Notes under the pieces: generated by a model | What the model was told of the DNA's origin: nothing | The model's database searches: none | Seen by the model: only the letters and a program-made list of their open reading frames with translations | Position numbers and translations under genes: made by a program | In this document: one piece after another, positions 35,001 to 45,025 of the stretch | How the letters are laid out: the number at the start of each line of letters is the position of its first letter | Numbering within the stretch: the first letter of the stretch is position 1 | Origin: Breviolum minutum Mf 1.05b.01 | Lineage: Eukaryota; Sar; Dinophyceae; Suessiales; Symbiodiniaceae | Length of the DNA: 64,000 bases | Direction: 5' to 3' | Assembly: GCA_000507305.1 (NCBI GenBank) | Contig: DF241017.1 | Location: forward strand, 28,038 to 92,037

Positions 35001-35920
35001 GCTACCGAAAGGATGTATAAAACCGGTGCAAAAATAATGGGATGAACGGCTGCCAACCACAACTGGTGCAGGATTTTTGAAGTAGCACCTGAAAATGGAG
35101 AGATTTCCAAGTTCTTTTTTTCCACCGTTTTTGTTTTGGTGGGGATGATCCAGATCCAGATTCAAAATATTCAAAATGGAGTTTCCGATGATGTGAGGAG
35201 AAGGGGGCTTGAAATAGACATAAATAGGGCGAAATTGACTATATATTGAGATCAAAGTTGTATAGCGTGGGACCGGCATAGCCCCACGTCCAATAAGAAT
35301 CATGGGACTTTCGGTTAAAAACATCTTCAACTATTGGTAGTAGCTTTGAAAGAAGCAGACAGGAGCTGGAAGTAACAAGTCATGTCTATTTAGCCCTTTG
35401 TAAGATTGTACTTAGTACTATACAAGTATGTGAGATCTAACGATCTCTGAAATTTTGGGACCACCCGTGAAGGCTGGCTTGATGTTTAGAAAAACAGGGA
35501 TCTCGCGGCTGTCTCTGGGATGAATTTCGGGGTGGTAAGATGTGATTTGCACTCCTCTAAACTAAGATCGCCATTGCAAATTACCAATTTTTTCCTGGTA
35601 AATTCCACCAACATGGTGATTTCCCGAATCTAAGGGTGGCAACCATCATTGTCTCTCTGAATATTTAAATTGATCAACTACCTACCAACTGGCCAACTGG
35701 TGTAGGATTTTGTTCCATCCAGAGTATTTTAGTGAGATTGACATTTCCATTTCATGACCCAACATCGAAAATATCCAAACAACTCCGTATTAAAAAAAGA
35801 TCCACACACCCAGAAAACGACCATAAGAAAACCAATCTCCCACTTGTCATCCTCCAGAGTTTCCATAAGGTGAAAATTTGCCTGAATGGCTTCCTGCTTG
35901 CGTGGCTTCATATGTGAAGA
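32093..35920 (-). CDS. five-exon partial minus-strand gene model with a transmembrane segment
   Basis: Exons in transcription order: 35920-35844, 33387-33330, 33056-32955, 32290-32219, 32148-32093; phases agree throughout. Pieces: MKPRKQEAIQANFHLMETLE; DATLACFKLLGLRVSIFPT; HTEVSERTWNEIHKLEKDTD; LGWLLGIAVVGGWLFLFKSV; SDSRKREDVWQKLVHLCQ. The fourth exon encodes a roughly 20-residue hydrophobic helix followed by Lys, so the product is probably membrane-anchored. The second exon has a perfect TTTTTTCAG acceptor and GTAAGT donor. Other exons may be missing in the 2.4-kb first intron, which carries a family D element. 5' and 3' ends are not identified. Family not recognised. Confidence 0.55.
32510..32870. 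repeat. degenerate AATCCAACTGGAT repeat region
   Basis: Many imperfect repeats of CCAATAATCC and AATCCAACTGGATGAT, with an inverted pair around GAATTTGCCCAACTGGATG and CCAATAGTTGGGCAAATTC. Lies in an intron of the minus-strand model. Confidence 0.65.
32955..33056 (-). CDS. best exon of the 32-36 kb minus-strand model
   Basis: 102 nt, 34 codons, phase 0 at both ends: NSAARRCVMEFRVHTEVSER, then TWNEIHKLEKDTDK. On the minus strand the acceptor is CTACAAG and the donor AAG|GTGGGC. No plus frame is comparably protein-like, which fixes the strand. Confidence 0.65.
34195..34325. repeat. degenerate GATTTAAACACGGTGATTTT repeat
   Basis: At least four imperfect copies of TGATTTAAACA followed by T-rich GATTTTATGATTTT words. 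Confidence 0.65.
34605..34680. CDS. GC-rich coding candidate, strand unresolved
   Basis: Minus strand after CCCAG: EPIHRVCTSIMEDQSDVGTR. Plus strand: RAHVALILHDRSAYSVDWFL. Both are plausible and neither has decisive splice sites. Confidence 0.25.
34700..34833. mobile_element. family D fold-back element
   Basis: GAGCAATGAAAAAAGGACCC at the left; the right part is diverged (AACCAGCCAATGGAAAG). Confidence 0.6.
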
Positions 35921-36377
35921 CTGGACACTTAATGAATTGGTGGCATCTCGACAAAAAAAATAGAGAAATTTCGAGGTTTATATGGTCTGATTTATCGGAG
36001 GGATCATCAGATTACCCATTTTTGGGGGAACATCAAAAACTGCAAATGTATGGTAAATTTGAAGGATGATACTTTTGTAGTGCATAGTTTGGGTTGGTAA
36101 TATAATGACCCTAAATAGCTGGAGGGGGTTGGTCGGGTTGGGTTTGAAGTTTGGGAAGCTTGTTTGGAGATGGTGATAATTGACTGTTTTTTTCAAACGT
36201 GATACCTTGTGTTCATAAAATTAAGATTTCTTGGCGATAGTTTTTTCAGGAATGTTTGTTATTTGCCCAACAAATTCTTGGTTATGTGTTGGCTACTAAG
36301 TGAAAAACACGGACGAATTTTTAGTTCTACTTAGTTTGCCAAGAATAGAATGAACACTAATGATTTTTGGCGATGAG

Positions 36378-36458
36378 GCAACTCACGGTTTCTATTGTCC
36401 ACACGGGGCCTGGCGATGGCCAATTTCACAGCAGAAATTTCACAGCTTATATACCCCT
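36378..36458 (+). CDS. probable exon before a CTGAAAA-type junction
   Basis: After GCGATGAG, entered with one base: QLTVSIVHTGPGDGQFHSRN, then FTAYIP, ending at CCCCT|GAAAAT, which resembles the GA donors of family F introns. Protein-like but boundaries are soft. Confidence 0.35.
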
Positions 36459-36685
36459 GAAAATACAACCGGAGTCACGAATTACCCAACCAACAAAAAT
36501 GAAAAAAAAACACAGAGTTTGTTTTATCAACACACTTTCACCAGACGCTTCCTGTGTGTGTATTACCATCCTTCTTGGAAGGATGGGTTGTGTTTTTTTT
36601 CTCCGGGTCTTCAGAAGAAAAAAAACAGCGAAAAAAAGCCACCACATCATCATCTCCTCGTGTTTTTTCCGAAGGATTTATCCAG

Positions 36686-37115
36686 AGGAACGTGCTGGCG
36701 ACTTAAAGGACTTCCGAGATCGAGGTGAGTCACGGTAAGTCGGTTTTCAAGACGGGCTGGAAAAAGGAACCAGCAATGAAGGTTTTTTTCCCCAAACAGA
36801 AATGATGGGTTGGAAGACGGTATATTTATATATATATATATACTTTCGTTTTTTGAAATGGTCACCCCTTTTTAAGGGTTACATGTTCATTTTTGAAGGG
36901 TCATCAGTGTGTAGGTTTTCAAACGGAGGGAGAAGAGGAAACCTTTTGACGCCATTTTGTGGGGGTGAAGTATCTCAAGGATTTAGGAACTTCTCCAGTT
37001 TTTGGGACTTCTCTCCTTTTCTCAAGGGGGAGGATCCAAAGAAGACATCCCAAATCAGCTCACAAAAACCCACGGCCTTTTTGAGGAAAAAATGCTGGAC
37101 ACTTTTGTCCCATCA
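36686..37115 (+). CDS. two-exon partial model, exons 36686-36724 and 37027-37115
   Basis: Exon one after TTTATCCAG, ending before GTGAGT, reads ERAGDLKDFRDR with one base left. Exon two after TTCTCAAG is entered with two bases and reads SKEDIPNQLTKTHGLFEEKM then LDTFVPS, ending before GTTTTT. The phases match and both donors are GT. The intron holds a TA tract. The model lies between two minus-strand models. Product unknown. Confidence 0.55.
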
Positions 37116-37228
37116 GTTTTTTTTGTCTGCAAAAAAAAATTCACCAAAAAACCGGGATCCTTAAATGAGATTTGTGACCTGTTAATGGCCTGTTAATGGG
37201 AAACAGAAAAAAAGCGGTAGACTTTAAT

Positions 37229-37354
37229 TACAAGAGCAATGAAAAAAATCCGGGTTGTTTAGGATATATAGGGGATTATACTACCCAATTATGGTGGGAT
37301 GATAAGAACTGATTATAAGGATGCCTATTAAACAACCAGGATTCAATGGAAAGT
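37229..37354. mobile_element. family D fold-back element
   Basis: GAGCAATGAAAAAAATCC at the left, ACAACCAGGATTCAATGG at the right; inner arms pair around TACCCAATTAT. Other copies: 6008-6126, 15569-15692, 23258-23352 (reverse), 34700-34833, 43298-43425, 49618-49760, 63700-63815. Confidence 0.65.
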
Positions 37355-37479
37355 AAGACTTTTTTTTTCGTAAAAATTGAACCCCCCCGAAACTTGATAC
37401 CGAAACTTTAGAACCCATTCCGGGATCAATGGGGCTGGTTTATCTAAATCTATACATGAATAGTTTGATTTTATGGTTT

Positions 37480-37720
37480 GCGTGTAGGTAAACATATCCC
37501 ATCATCCCATGGTAAATGTAGGTAAATGTCGGACAATGTTTTTGTTTTTACCTACATTTACTATTAAAATCAATATAGTCATAATAGTCTTAGTAAGTAA
37601 ATATATGATATTACATACACCCATAGGATCCATGGGACTGGTATATTTACCAACACTAATCTACCATACAAATCAACCGTTCATATAGGTAAATATACCA
37701 TTTTTCCATGGATCCCTCAC
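37480..37720. repeat. cluster of ATTTACCTACATTTACC-type words
   Basis: GTAGGTAAATAT, GGTAAATGTAGGTAAATG, ATTTACTATTAAAATCAA and CCCATGG/GGATCC words recur in both orientations in an AT-rich stretch without coding signal. Confidence 0.6.
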
Positions 37721-37837
37721 GGGACATGCATCGACCCGCAGTCGGCGAGCTGTACACCTCGCCATTGTTGAGACTACGTGCCTTGGGTTTCATGGGGGTT
37801 AGAAACAACTGGAAGCCCCCGATTTTTCGGGGGGGGG
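37720..37837 (+). CDS. coding candidate cut by assembly gap
   Basis: A GC-rich stretch reading MDPSRDMHRPAVGELYTSPL then LRLRALGFMG, open up to the N run. The first part overlaps a repeated ATTTACC/GGATCC motif, so only the part after CCCGCAG (about 37752) may be exonic. A second frame (RRAVHLAIVETTCLGFHG) is also open. Confidence 0.3.
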
Positions 37838-37948
37838 NNNNNNNNNNNNNNNNNNNNNNNNNNNNNNNNNNNNNNNNNNNNNNNNNNNNNNNNNNNNNNN
37901 NNNNNNNNNNNNNNNNNNNNNNNNNNNNNNNNNNNNNNNNNNNNNNNN
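37838..37948. other. assembly gap (N run)
   Basis: A run of N directly after a G homopolymer (GGGGGGGG). Both gaps in the window start at sequence that is hard to assemble. Confidence 0.95.
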
Positions 37949-38007
37949 GGCCGGCGGTATTTTTCTTTTGTATGCAGCTAATATAGTCCTACAAATCATT
38001 GTCTTAG

Positions 38008-38110
38008 GCAGCCCATGGAATGCCATCATGCCTCGGCCCCCATCGGATCGTCACCCTCCGTAGGAACGTCCAGTATTTTTTTGGAGCAATTTCCTAACCT
38101 CCACGATGCC
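38008..38110 (+). CDS. probable exon, unknown product
   Basis: After GTCTTAG, entered with one base: QPMECHHASAPIGSSPSVGT, then SSIFLEQFPNLHDA, with a GT donor candidate at GATGCC|GTATCA. A second frame is open but shorter. Product unknown. Confidence 0.45.
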
Positions 38111-38271
38111 GTATCAAATACAAAAATCAATGTGGAATAAATTTTGAACAAATTTGGATTTTCATCCATGCATTCCTTTTGGGGAGTTTTTTTTCATTTT
38201 CAAAGTGTCAGGTTGTTGTAACGCCAAGTGGTTTTATCATTTGACTTTCATTTTGGTCACAGGGAGTTCAC

Positions 38272-38826
38272 CCAAATTTTCCCTCTGGGGGTAAAAACTT
38301 GCACCTCGATTGTGTTGGAAAGGTGATGCCAATGAAGTGATCTCTTTCAAAACAGCCAAGCGGATGTTCTTCCACGGTGGTCGGGGGAACCTGGAAGGTG
38401 AGAAAAAAACCAACGAAGGATGATACTTGGATGTTACTTGGATGATACTTGGATGATACTTGACACCACGGTTTATGATACCATCCAAGGTTTCCCATTT
38501 TAAAACCCCCTGTGGTGTGGTGGGTTGGGTTGTGACATTGAAGGCTTGGGAGGGGTCGGATTGGAAGAAGTTTTGTATGTGGCTGCTGGGTGTTTTTAAG
38601 TTTTTGTTTTGTTTTTTTTTAACCGATTTTTTCTTGTAGGTGTTGGATTTTTTTTTGTTGATGGACGGTCATTTTTTTGACAACAACTTTGTGGGGTCCA
38701 AATTGGGAAGACTCTGATTGTTGGAACCCAGACATTTGGGCCGCCTTTGCCGTCCGCCGTTTTTCAGCGGACGGTTTTGATAGGAATCGATTCGGGTGCC
38801 GAATCGGGATTTTTGAATCAACGAGA
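38272..38826 (-). CDS. two-exon partial minus-strand model
   Basis: Transcription order: exon 38826-38688 then 38390-38272. The first is entered with one base and reads RFLSKPSAEKRRTAKAAQMS then GFQQSESSQFGPHK; it is Lys/Arg/Ser/Gln-rich. It ends in phase 0 before GTTGTTG. The second follows CTTCCAG; phase 0 reads VPPTTVEEHPLGCFERDHFI then GITFPTQSRCKF. A competing frame (WKNIRLAVLKEITSLASPFQ) is equally protein-like but out of phase. The intron holds a short tandem repeat (38417-38462). Confidence 0.5.
38417..38462. repeat. short tandem repeat, 11-bp unit
   Basis: Four copies of GATGATACTTG or GATGTTACTTG. Confidence 0.8.
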
Positions 38827-39788
38827 CTAAGATACCCTCCAGGGAAGTAACATAACATATCCCACCAAAAGGGAATTTGAGAAAAATATATCGACTCAAA
38901 AGTGCCTTTGAAAGGGGAGAATGTTAGATTTTAGGGGGTTATTCTTTATCCAACAATCATAGAAGTGTAAAATGACCATTCGGAAGATAAAACTGATCTT
39001 CCAGGGATCCACAACTTCCACTTCCATAGGAGGATGAGTTTTTGTTAGGTGGGGTTTTGGTTGAAAAAGGAGGGTGAGCATGACAAACCAACTCCAATAA
39101 ACAAACATAGCTTTTAAATGGACCATGAATCGATTGATTTGAATCTAATGACGAAGCCCCCCGCTATAAAGCTCGGGATGAAACATGGCTACCCTCGCTT
39201 AGTCAAAACTAAGATAGCAAAACCATTCATGCACTATTTTATCATCTGATATGATCTTAACGGACAAAACCTGACTACATTTTTTTTTGCGAAGTCAACA
39301 TACAATTCATGTTGGAGTTTTTTGTATCCCAGGTATGTTTTGATTTTACATGAATTTTGACTCTAATATTTTTGCAAATGGATGGTGAAACACCGACAAC
39401 GTGTAGCCTCCCTGAAACTACGGGAAATCAGTTCGCATGAAAAGAAGCTGAAAACACAAAAGGCAAGGACGTCATCTCCCTTTCCCACCTTTTTTTTCAC
39501 CTTGGCGAAGTGTTACTTTTGCATATCTTTTTGGAAACAAACTATGGAAAAGTATGGAATAACTCCATTCTCATTATAGTTTTGCTCTGCATTCCCATCC
39601 ATTCCCCCATTTTTATAGTGCATCATTTTTTCAATGAAAAATTGAATGGGACCGAATCCCAACGGACCCCGTTCAGTAAGTTGCGATCAAGCTATTAGAT
39701 ACTCAGGTTTTTTTCGGGGTCCGTGGACCGTGGGTCCCGTTGGAGATTTCTCGGATTTTTTTCCCTCATTTTTTTTTTCGAAACTCCA

Positions 39789-39896
39789 AATGGATGTTTT
39801 CGAAAATAGGGGTACCCCCAAATCATCCATTTTAAATAGGGTTTTCCATTATAAACCATCCATTTTGGGGTACCCCTATTTTTGGAAACACCTAAA
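39789..39896. mobile_element. family B fold-back element
   Basis: ATGGATGTTTTCGAAAATAG at the left, TATTTTTGGAAACACC at the right, with inner arms GGGGTACCCCCAAAT and ATTTTGGGGTACCCC. Nearly a full-length palindrome. Confidence 0.75.
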
Positions 39897-39948
39897 TCAT
39901 TGGAAACCAAACCTTGGAAAAGTCCAGTCCCTCCCTCGATCCTTTCAG

Positions 39949-40212
39949 GCCAGCGTTGCAAAAACTATCAGGGTTGGGCACCCTTTAGCGATGCTTGGTT
40001 TCGGTGCAGTTTCTTTCGGAGTTTCAACTGGGGGATCTCAATGGGTTTTTCCGTTGGTGATAGCTGTTGATGGTTCAGAAATCCTGTAAAACCACCACTT
40101 GGGATGGTGTAAAAAACCCGTCGTAAACTAATGGGATTTCAACTACCGTTCCCTCAACTGGTTAGCCGGATTTCTGAACCATCAACAGTATGATGGTTTC
40201 ACCCAATCATGA
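39949..40212 (+). CDS. two-exon 3' model, hydrophobic, ending in TGA
   Basis: Exon 39949-40065 follows CCTTTCAG and reads ASVAKTIRVGHPLAMLGFGA then VSFGVSTGGSQWVFPLVIA, 39 codons with Gly/Ala-rich hydrophobic stretches that could be membrane-inserted. The intron 40066-40188 is exactly one family A element with GT and AG ends. Exon 40189-40212 then reads YDGFTQS and TGA. Phase is kept. The short tail makes the junction plausible rather than proven. Confidence 0.5.
40066..40188 (+). mobile_element. family A fold-back element acting as an intron
   Basis: Starts GTTGATGGTTCAGAAATCC and ends with the complement, GGATTTCTGAACCATCAAC, then AG. GT-AG, 123 nt, in-phase flanks. Other copies: 12660-12768, 14162-14284, 15290-15399, 19769-19946, 24901-25017, 53476-53582, 59840-59970, 61785-61889, and a half copy at 7381-7495. 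Confidence 0.65.
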
Positions 40213-40380
40213 CTATAGGTGAGATTTCCTGTTTGTTCAGAAAAATCCTGCCAAGAAACAACAGCTGGTATGTGTATGACATCCAACAAGGGAGGATATA
40301 ATAAACATGCCAAAAAGCTCTTTATATAGTTGAAACTCTTCCATGGTTCATAAAACTCTTCTGAATTTCATACTCTTCAG

Positions 40381-40441
40381 TGGCGGCTAGCGAATCTCAG
40401 TTGCATGCGAATGGAAGGGAGCCAATCGTGAGCGAATTTGG
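40381..40441 (+). CDS. probable exon, unknown product
   Basis: After TACTCTTCAG, entered with two bases: AASESQLHANGREPIVSEFG, with a GC donor candidate at TTTGGA|GCGAAC. Could belong to the next model. Confidence 0.4.
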
Positions 40442-40557
40442 AGCGAACATTTTTCCCTCAGCTTTCGATCGTTTTCAGCACGTTTTTTTCGTTAGAGGTA
40501 AAAATCCGATGGTTCCAAACCAACCATGCCATCCCTCCGGTATTTTTTCCCCCCAAG

Positions 40558-41228
40558 GATTGTTTCCGCTACCAGCTGCTACACCAGCGCCTCACCGGAG
40601 ACTTTGAACACACCGAAGATGTGAGAGCGGTGGCTTGGGTCGATGCTGATAGCTTCAGCCTCAAGAATTTGGGCACATTGCTGGAGGTTGGGGTGAGGGT
40701 TTTGGGTGGAAGGAAGTTTTTCCCCCCCAAAATGTGGTGGTGTTTTTTTTTTACAGGGATTCAATTCCCTCCAAAAAATGCCCCGAAACATTCATTGAAG
40801 GTAAGTTGCCCAGACAGGTTGGAATGAAGGAAGTTGGGTAGTTGTGAGGTACACCTTTCGTAAGAGTGCCTTTTTGGGTACGTTTCGGGAGGCATTTTTT
40901 GCTTATTGAGTCTTCCATGCATTCCTGTCCCTCCGCAATGTTTCATGAGTGACTTGAAAAAAAACAACAAAGAAAACAAAACAACACTTCCCCACCAAAA
41001 AAACAAACACAACAAGCAATTTATGGTTCTAGCCATTTCAATCGCCCAGTTTTCTTGTTTTTTTTTCCGCAGTTTTTTCCACCAGTTTGCACCCCGTTTG
41101 TCGCTGGGACTTCTCGGATGTTTTGTCTCGAGCGAACTTCGTCCGCAAGGCGGAGCGTGGACTTGGACGATTCCCCCCGCAGCTCTTGCTGGCCACGGAA
41201 AAACACCGAAGGGATCGGAGAAGCTTAG
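40558..41228 (+). CDS. three-exon 3' gene model, unknown product
   Basis: Exons 40558-40705, 40757-40800, 41073-41228 (TAG). The first, after CCCCCAAG, reads FRYQLLHQRLTGDFEHTEDV then RAVAWVDADSFSLKNLGTLL. The second sits between TTTTACAG and a perfect AAG|GTAAGT donor and reads IQFPPKNAPKHSLK. Phase continuity gives a third exon with SARRSVDLDDSPRSSCW and TAG at 41226. In that block the next frame (RWDFSDVLSRANFVRKAERG, to a TGA at 41249) has better codon composition, so the C-terminal reading is unresolved. Exon one is certain to be coding in my judgement. Confidence 0.55.
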
Positions 41229-41660
41229 GAGCCATCGCCTTGGAGGCGTGATGAAATGGGGCGAGAAACCACCAAATGTTGGGGGAAACATGTGGGGGTG
41301 GTTGATATGTTTTTTTTTCTCAAGGATTGGGCGGTTTACACTTCTTGTTGGGGGTTGATATTCACATAAGTGTTAGTCCAACAAGAACATGTGGGGGGAA
41401 AAACTTTCGATTATAGTTTGTTTTTTCCCCGAGGCGAAAAAGATTCATACATTTTTCTTACTGTAGATTTATTTTTTTGCCTGAAAATCCATGAAACTAT
41501 GAAACTTACATCAAGTTTCCCGACAAGAACATTCTTCGATGTTTTTTTTTTGTCACTTGTCACTTTCCTTGCTGACTGATGACCGATTTTGCCATGAAAT
41601 GTTGGGGGAGCCCAATGGCACACACACACACACACACATTTGCGCACAATTCTCGGCAAC

Positions 41661-41748
41661 CTACGGAGCCTTCACAACAACGAAACATGGAAACTGAAAA
41701 TGGCATCCTGAGAATCGGAGACGATTCCGGATTTGGAAACCAAGCATC
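41661..41748 (+). CDS. coding candidate
   Basis: After CTACGGAG in phase 0: QQRNMETENGILRIGDDSGF then GNQA. The codons are of mixed third-base use and look coding. No clear GT donor; GA or GC options exist. The minus strand is also open (ILRMPFSVSMFRCCEGSVG). Confidence 0.3.
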
Positions 41749-42236
41749 CATTTTTTAAATAGGTTCCAGGGTCAACTTGGGGAGTTGCATCTTGTCTATT
41801 CAAAAAAAAAAGCACACACACGCAGTTTCAACCTTGAGGAGGTCTCTTTTCGAAGATTTTTTTCAACGAAGAATCCGTCACGTTTTGTTTGTGCCGTTTT
41901 CCAGCCTTTTTACTTCTTTTCCTGTTGGGCTTGGGGGAAGGGGATTCTGATCCAAAACAGAAGACCCAAAAAACCTAAGTTGACTGGTCACCAAACTACT
42001 GTAACCCTTAGCCAGTCACGTGTATCTCCCTAGACATGATAAGGCCTTGCCTTAGGGCTTATGAAAACCATAGGCCCAGCCGTTTTGGTTGACAATATGG
42101 TTCCCCCAAAAAACCAAAGGTCAACCGGGGTCAACCGGTCAACCCCCCCATCTAACGACTTTTCCTCCAGAAATCAGAAAGGACGAAAAGAAAATGGCAA
42201 ACAACAAAAACCCATAGGGTTTTTCCTTAGTAATAT

Positions 42237-42352
42237 AGGTGGTGGCAACTCAAATATTTTTTATTTTCACCCCGAACCTTGGGGAAGATTTTCACCCATT
42301 TTGACGTTCGCATATTTTTCAAAGGGGTTGGTTCAACCACCAACTAGTAATC
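42237..42352. mobile_element. family C fold-back element
   Basis: Very similar to 31473-31577, flanked by TAGGTGG and CAACTAG. Confidence 0.7.
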
Positions 42353-42399
42353 CATTGTTACTAGGTTGACTTCCCAGTCAATTGCCAGGCCACAGGCAG

Positions 42400-42977
42400 C
42401 TGGTCTCCTGCACCCACGGCGTTGAGCAAGTTTTACCCATGGGCAACAAAAGCACCTCGGAGAAGACTGGAAACGCCGAGGGAATTCACACCCCAAATGG
42501 TGGTGGTGATCTACAAGCAGGAAACGTGCAAGTACAAGATTTGCCGAAACATTCAGGTTAAGGATTTAGAATAAAATTGCCCAGCAAGGGTGGTATCTTT
42601 AGTAAGGAACATGTAAGGGAAAAAGAAAGGCTCTCAACAACAACATCCAGCTTGGTGAAGTAATTTCATTGCATCATTCTCCCAGATATATACATGTTTT
42701 TCTATTTTCAACATTTTCACATCCTGTTTTTTGTTTTCTTTTGTTGTTGCTTGTTTGATTTGTTTTTCAAAACCTTTTGTTTGATCTTTGGTTATCATGG
42801 GTTTTTTAGAAGAACATTCTTAAGGCCACTGAAGATGGTCGCCACCTTTGTTTGGTCACCAATAACCTCCTGTTGGTACCTTTAGCAAAAAGTACCTCTT
42901 CATCATCTTCGTTTCCAACGTCCCTTTTTGGTGCTTTGGCAGAAGAGATGCGCAACGACTTGCTGCTATGTCACTTG
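42400..42977 (+). CDS. two-exon internal gene model, unknown product
   Basis: Exon 42400-42556 follows CAGGCAG; entered with one base it gives 52 codons including ATKAPRRRLETPREFTPQMV then VVIYKQETCKYKICRNIQ, ending CAG|GTTAAG. Exon 42810-42977 follows GTTTTTTAG and gives 56 codons in matching phase 0: KNILKATEDGRHLCLVTNNL, a Ser-rich linker, then FGALAEEMRNDLLLCHL, ending TTG|GTGAGC. These are among the best exons of the window. Another frame of exon one (MGNKSTSEKTGNAEGIHTP) is open but gives poorer continuity. Confidence 0.65.
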
Positions 42978-43093
42978 GTGAGCTTCGAAGTTTTTTTTTC
43001 GTCAGATTTTTAATCAACAGAAAAAACATCCCAACGTGTTTTTTTTGCAAGGAATTCCTTAGAGTTGGTTGTTTTGTGTGCGAACGGAAAAAC

Positions 43094-43184
43094 CTGATAG
43101 CCAATCAACATAGTGACCCTTTCAAAGGTTGTTGGTGACCTCCAAGGTTTGGGGATAAAAAGGTCACGAATTGAATCACCTGGT
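43094..43184. mobile_element. family H repeat
   Basis: Shares GTGACCCTTTCAAAGGTT and AAAAGGTCACGAATTGAATC with 26172-26281 and, more loosely, 20218-20302. TCACC/GGTGA ends are weakly inverted. Confidence 0.5.
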
Positions 43185-43297
43185 AGGTATATTTATTTCC
43201 CACATTGATTCCATCAAAATCAACGAACATCATGTACCATTTCCAATGGTTAGGAGGGATTTATGGTGACTAAATACGCCCCCATTGAATTCACTTG

Positions 43298-43425
43298 AGC
43301 AATGAAAAAACCCTGGTTGGTTGGGTTATTTTGGGGGATTATACTACCCAGGTATATAGGGATTATAATAATAAACCATGACATAAGGATTCCTATGAAC
43401 CATCCAGGATTCAATGGAAAGTAGG
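43298..43425. mobile_element. family D fold-back element
   Basis: TGAGCAATGAAAAAACCCTG at the left, ATCCAGGATTCAATGGAAAG at the right. Confidence 0.65.
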
Positions 43426-43510
43426 AGGTTGTTGTTTTTTTCTCCTTGGCTCACTTGGGGGATAGGGATTCGGTCTGGAGAAGTAGACCGAGGTAATCAG
43501 AAGATCTCAG

Positions 43511-43842
43511 GCACCCATGGAATGAAACTGCTACAACGAGCGGTGCGTGAGGTGGGTAGCAAGCTACCGGAAGGGTGGAAGTGAAACCCACCTTTTTAAA
43601 GGGATTGAATTGGATGTATATGAATATAATATATGTTATATACATATTTTGTTTTGAAATAGAGGGGGTTGCATGAACCCTTTTGTGAATTACATGGTGT
43701 TTTTTTGATGTTGTGGTATTTTCAACTCCTATCATTTCAGATCTTAAAACCTCGGTAGGTTTTTGTTGATGTGCCTTGAAGCACCCCAGCTGCTTGAGCC
43801 AACGTACCCGCCAGACGTCTTCAGGCCACACCGAAAACACGG
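43511..43842 (+). CDS. two-exon partial model, unknown product
   Basis: Exon 43511-43551 after GATCTCAG, entered with two bases: THGMKLLQRAVRE, ending GAG|GTGGGT. Exon 43790-43842 after CACCCCAG in phase 0: LLEPTYPPDVFRPHRKH with two bases left before GTCCGC. Phases match. A possible third piece at about 43886 reads GSAFGHFE. A minus-strand ORF of 129 codons covers the region but lacks splice support. May continue the 42.4-43.0 kb model. Confidence 0.5.
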
Positions 43843-44474
43843 GTCCGCTTGCTACATTGGTCTGTCTTCAATCCCATAGAGGTTCGGCGTTCGGCCACTT
43901 TGAGGGATGAGTTTTTATGGTGATGAGGTTAGGTTAGTCACCAACAAAAATACTACATGTTTAGCAGGGGTGGTTTCAAAAGTTTTTTTTTGGCAGTTTT
44001 CATCCTAAGATTTGGGGAAGATGAACACATTTTTGAGAAACATATTTTTGTAAATGGGTTGAAACCACCACCGTTTGAATATACTGCATATGTATATATA
44101 TATATATATATATCCATGTCCTATTGTAGGGGGCTGTTGGAAATGGAGGGAATTCATTCAGGAGTATTCAGGGAATGTCTCTTATCTTTGATTCTTAGGA
44201 TTGCAGACATTTGAATGAGTGGACGTCTTATGAGCTCCAACTTTTCAATCGTTTCTTTTGAATTTTGAAGCCTGCTAACAAACCCGAAGTTTTTTTATTG
44301 TCAAAAATGAAATGAGCACCCCAAAAAAGCTAGTTTTTAGAACAGTTTCCGAATTTTTCCCCTTTCCACACCCAAGCAAAAAGCAAGCAAAAAAAACACG
44401 ACTTGAAACACCACACACCACAAACAGCCCCGTTGGCACAGCTATATATATCTGGAGGCCACAGAGGCGAAAAA

Positions 44475-44582
44475 GATGCACCAATACCTTGAAAATCAAG
44501 ATGTCAATTTACCTCAAGAAGCTTGTGCACTACACATCTTCAGAAAGGCCTGCCTTGGCCTGCCGTTTTGCCGTAAAATGGA
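44475..44582 (+). CDS. coding candidate, frame unresolved
   Basis: One frame reads MHQYLENQDVNLPQEACALH then IFRKACLGLPFCRKM; the overlapping one reads KKLVHYTSSERPALACRFAV and stays open to 44740. No decisive splice sites. Confidence 0.3.
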
Positions 44583-44907
44583 TGGGATTGAGGATTGAAG
44601 ATTTCTTGGATGTTGGGAAGATACCCTTTTTAGGGACAACAAAAAGGTGGTCTTCCAATCTTGAGGTTGTTGTTGGTTTTGGAGGTGGATGGGGTTTTCA
44701 ATCTTTGGATTTTTTTGACTCCGAAATGTGGGGACAATGATTTAATTTGACGAAGATATTTTGCAAATGCGTGGTGATGTCAAACCACCTCAGGTTTTAG
44801 TTAGGTACGAAGCATCTTGCATTTGAAAGGAGGACTTTTTTTTGAAGAAACATAAGAGATGAGGTTGCTTGTGGTGAAGGGGTGAGAGTACAAGTCACAC
44901 CACCTGA

Positions 44908-45025
44908 AAAGTAGATTCGCCACTTTTTTCCCATTAGTCTTGGTTTATCATGGCCCCGAAAAAGCCTTACCAAAACGCCACCGAAAAAACTTGGGAGTGG
45001 CGACATCGCCATGGATCCGGACTCA
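44908..45025. mobile_element. fold-back repeat with GGGAGTGGCGA termini
   Basis: Shares TTGGTTTATCATGGCC and CTTGGGAGTGGCGA with 52772-52850; related words occur at 15885-15935 (AATGGGAGTGGCT) and 18347-18370. Not assigned to families A-H. Confidence 0.45.
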
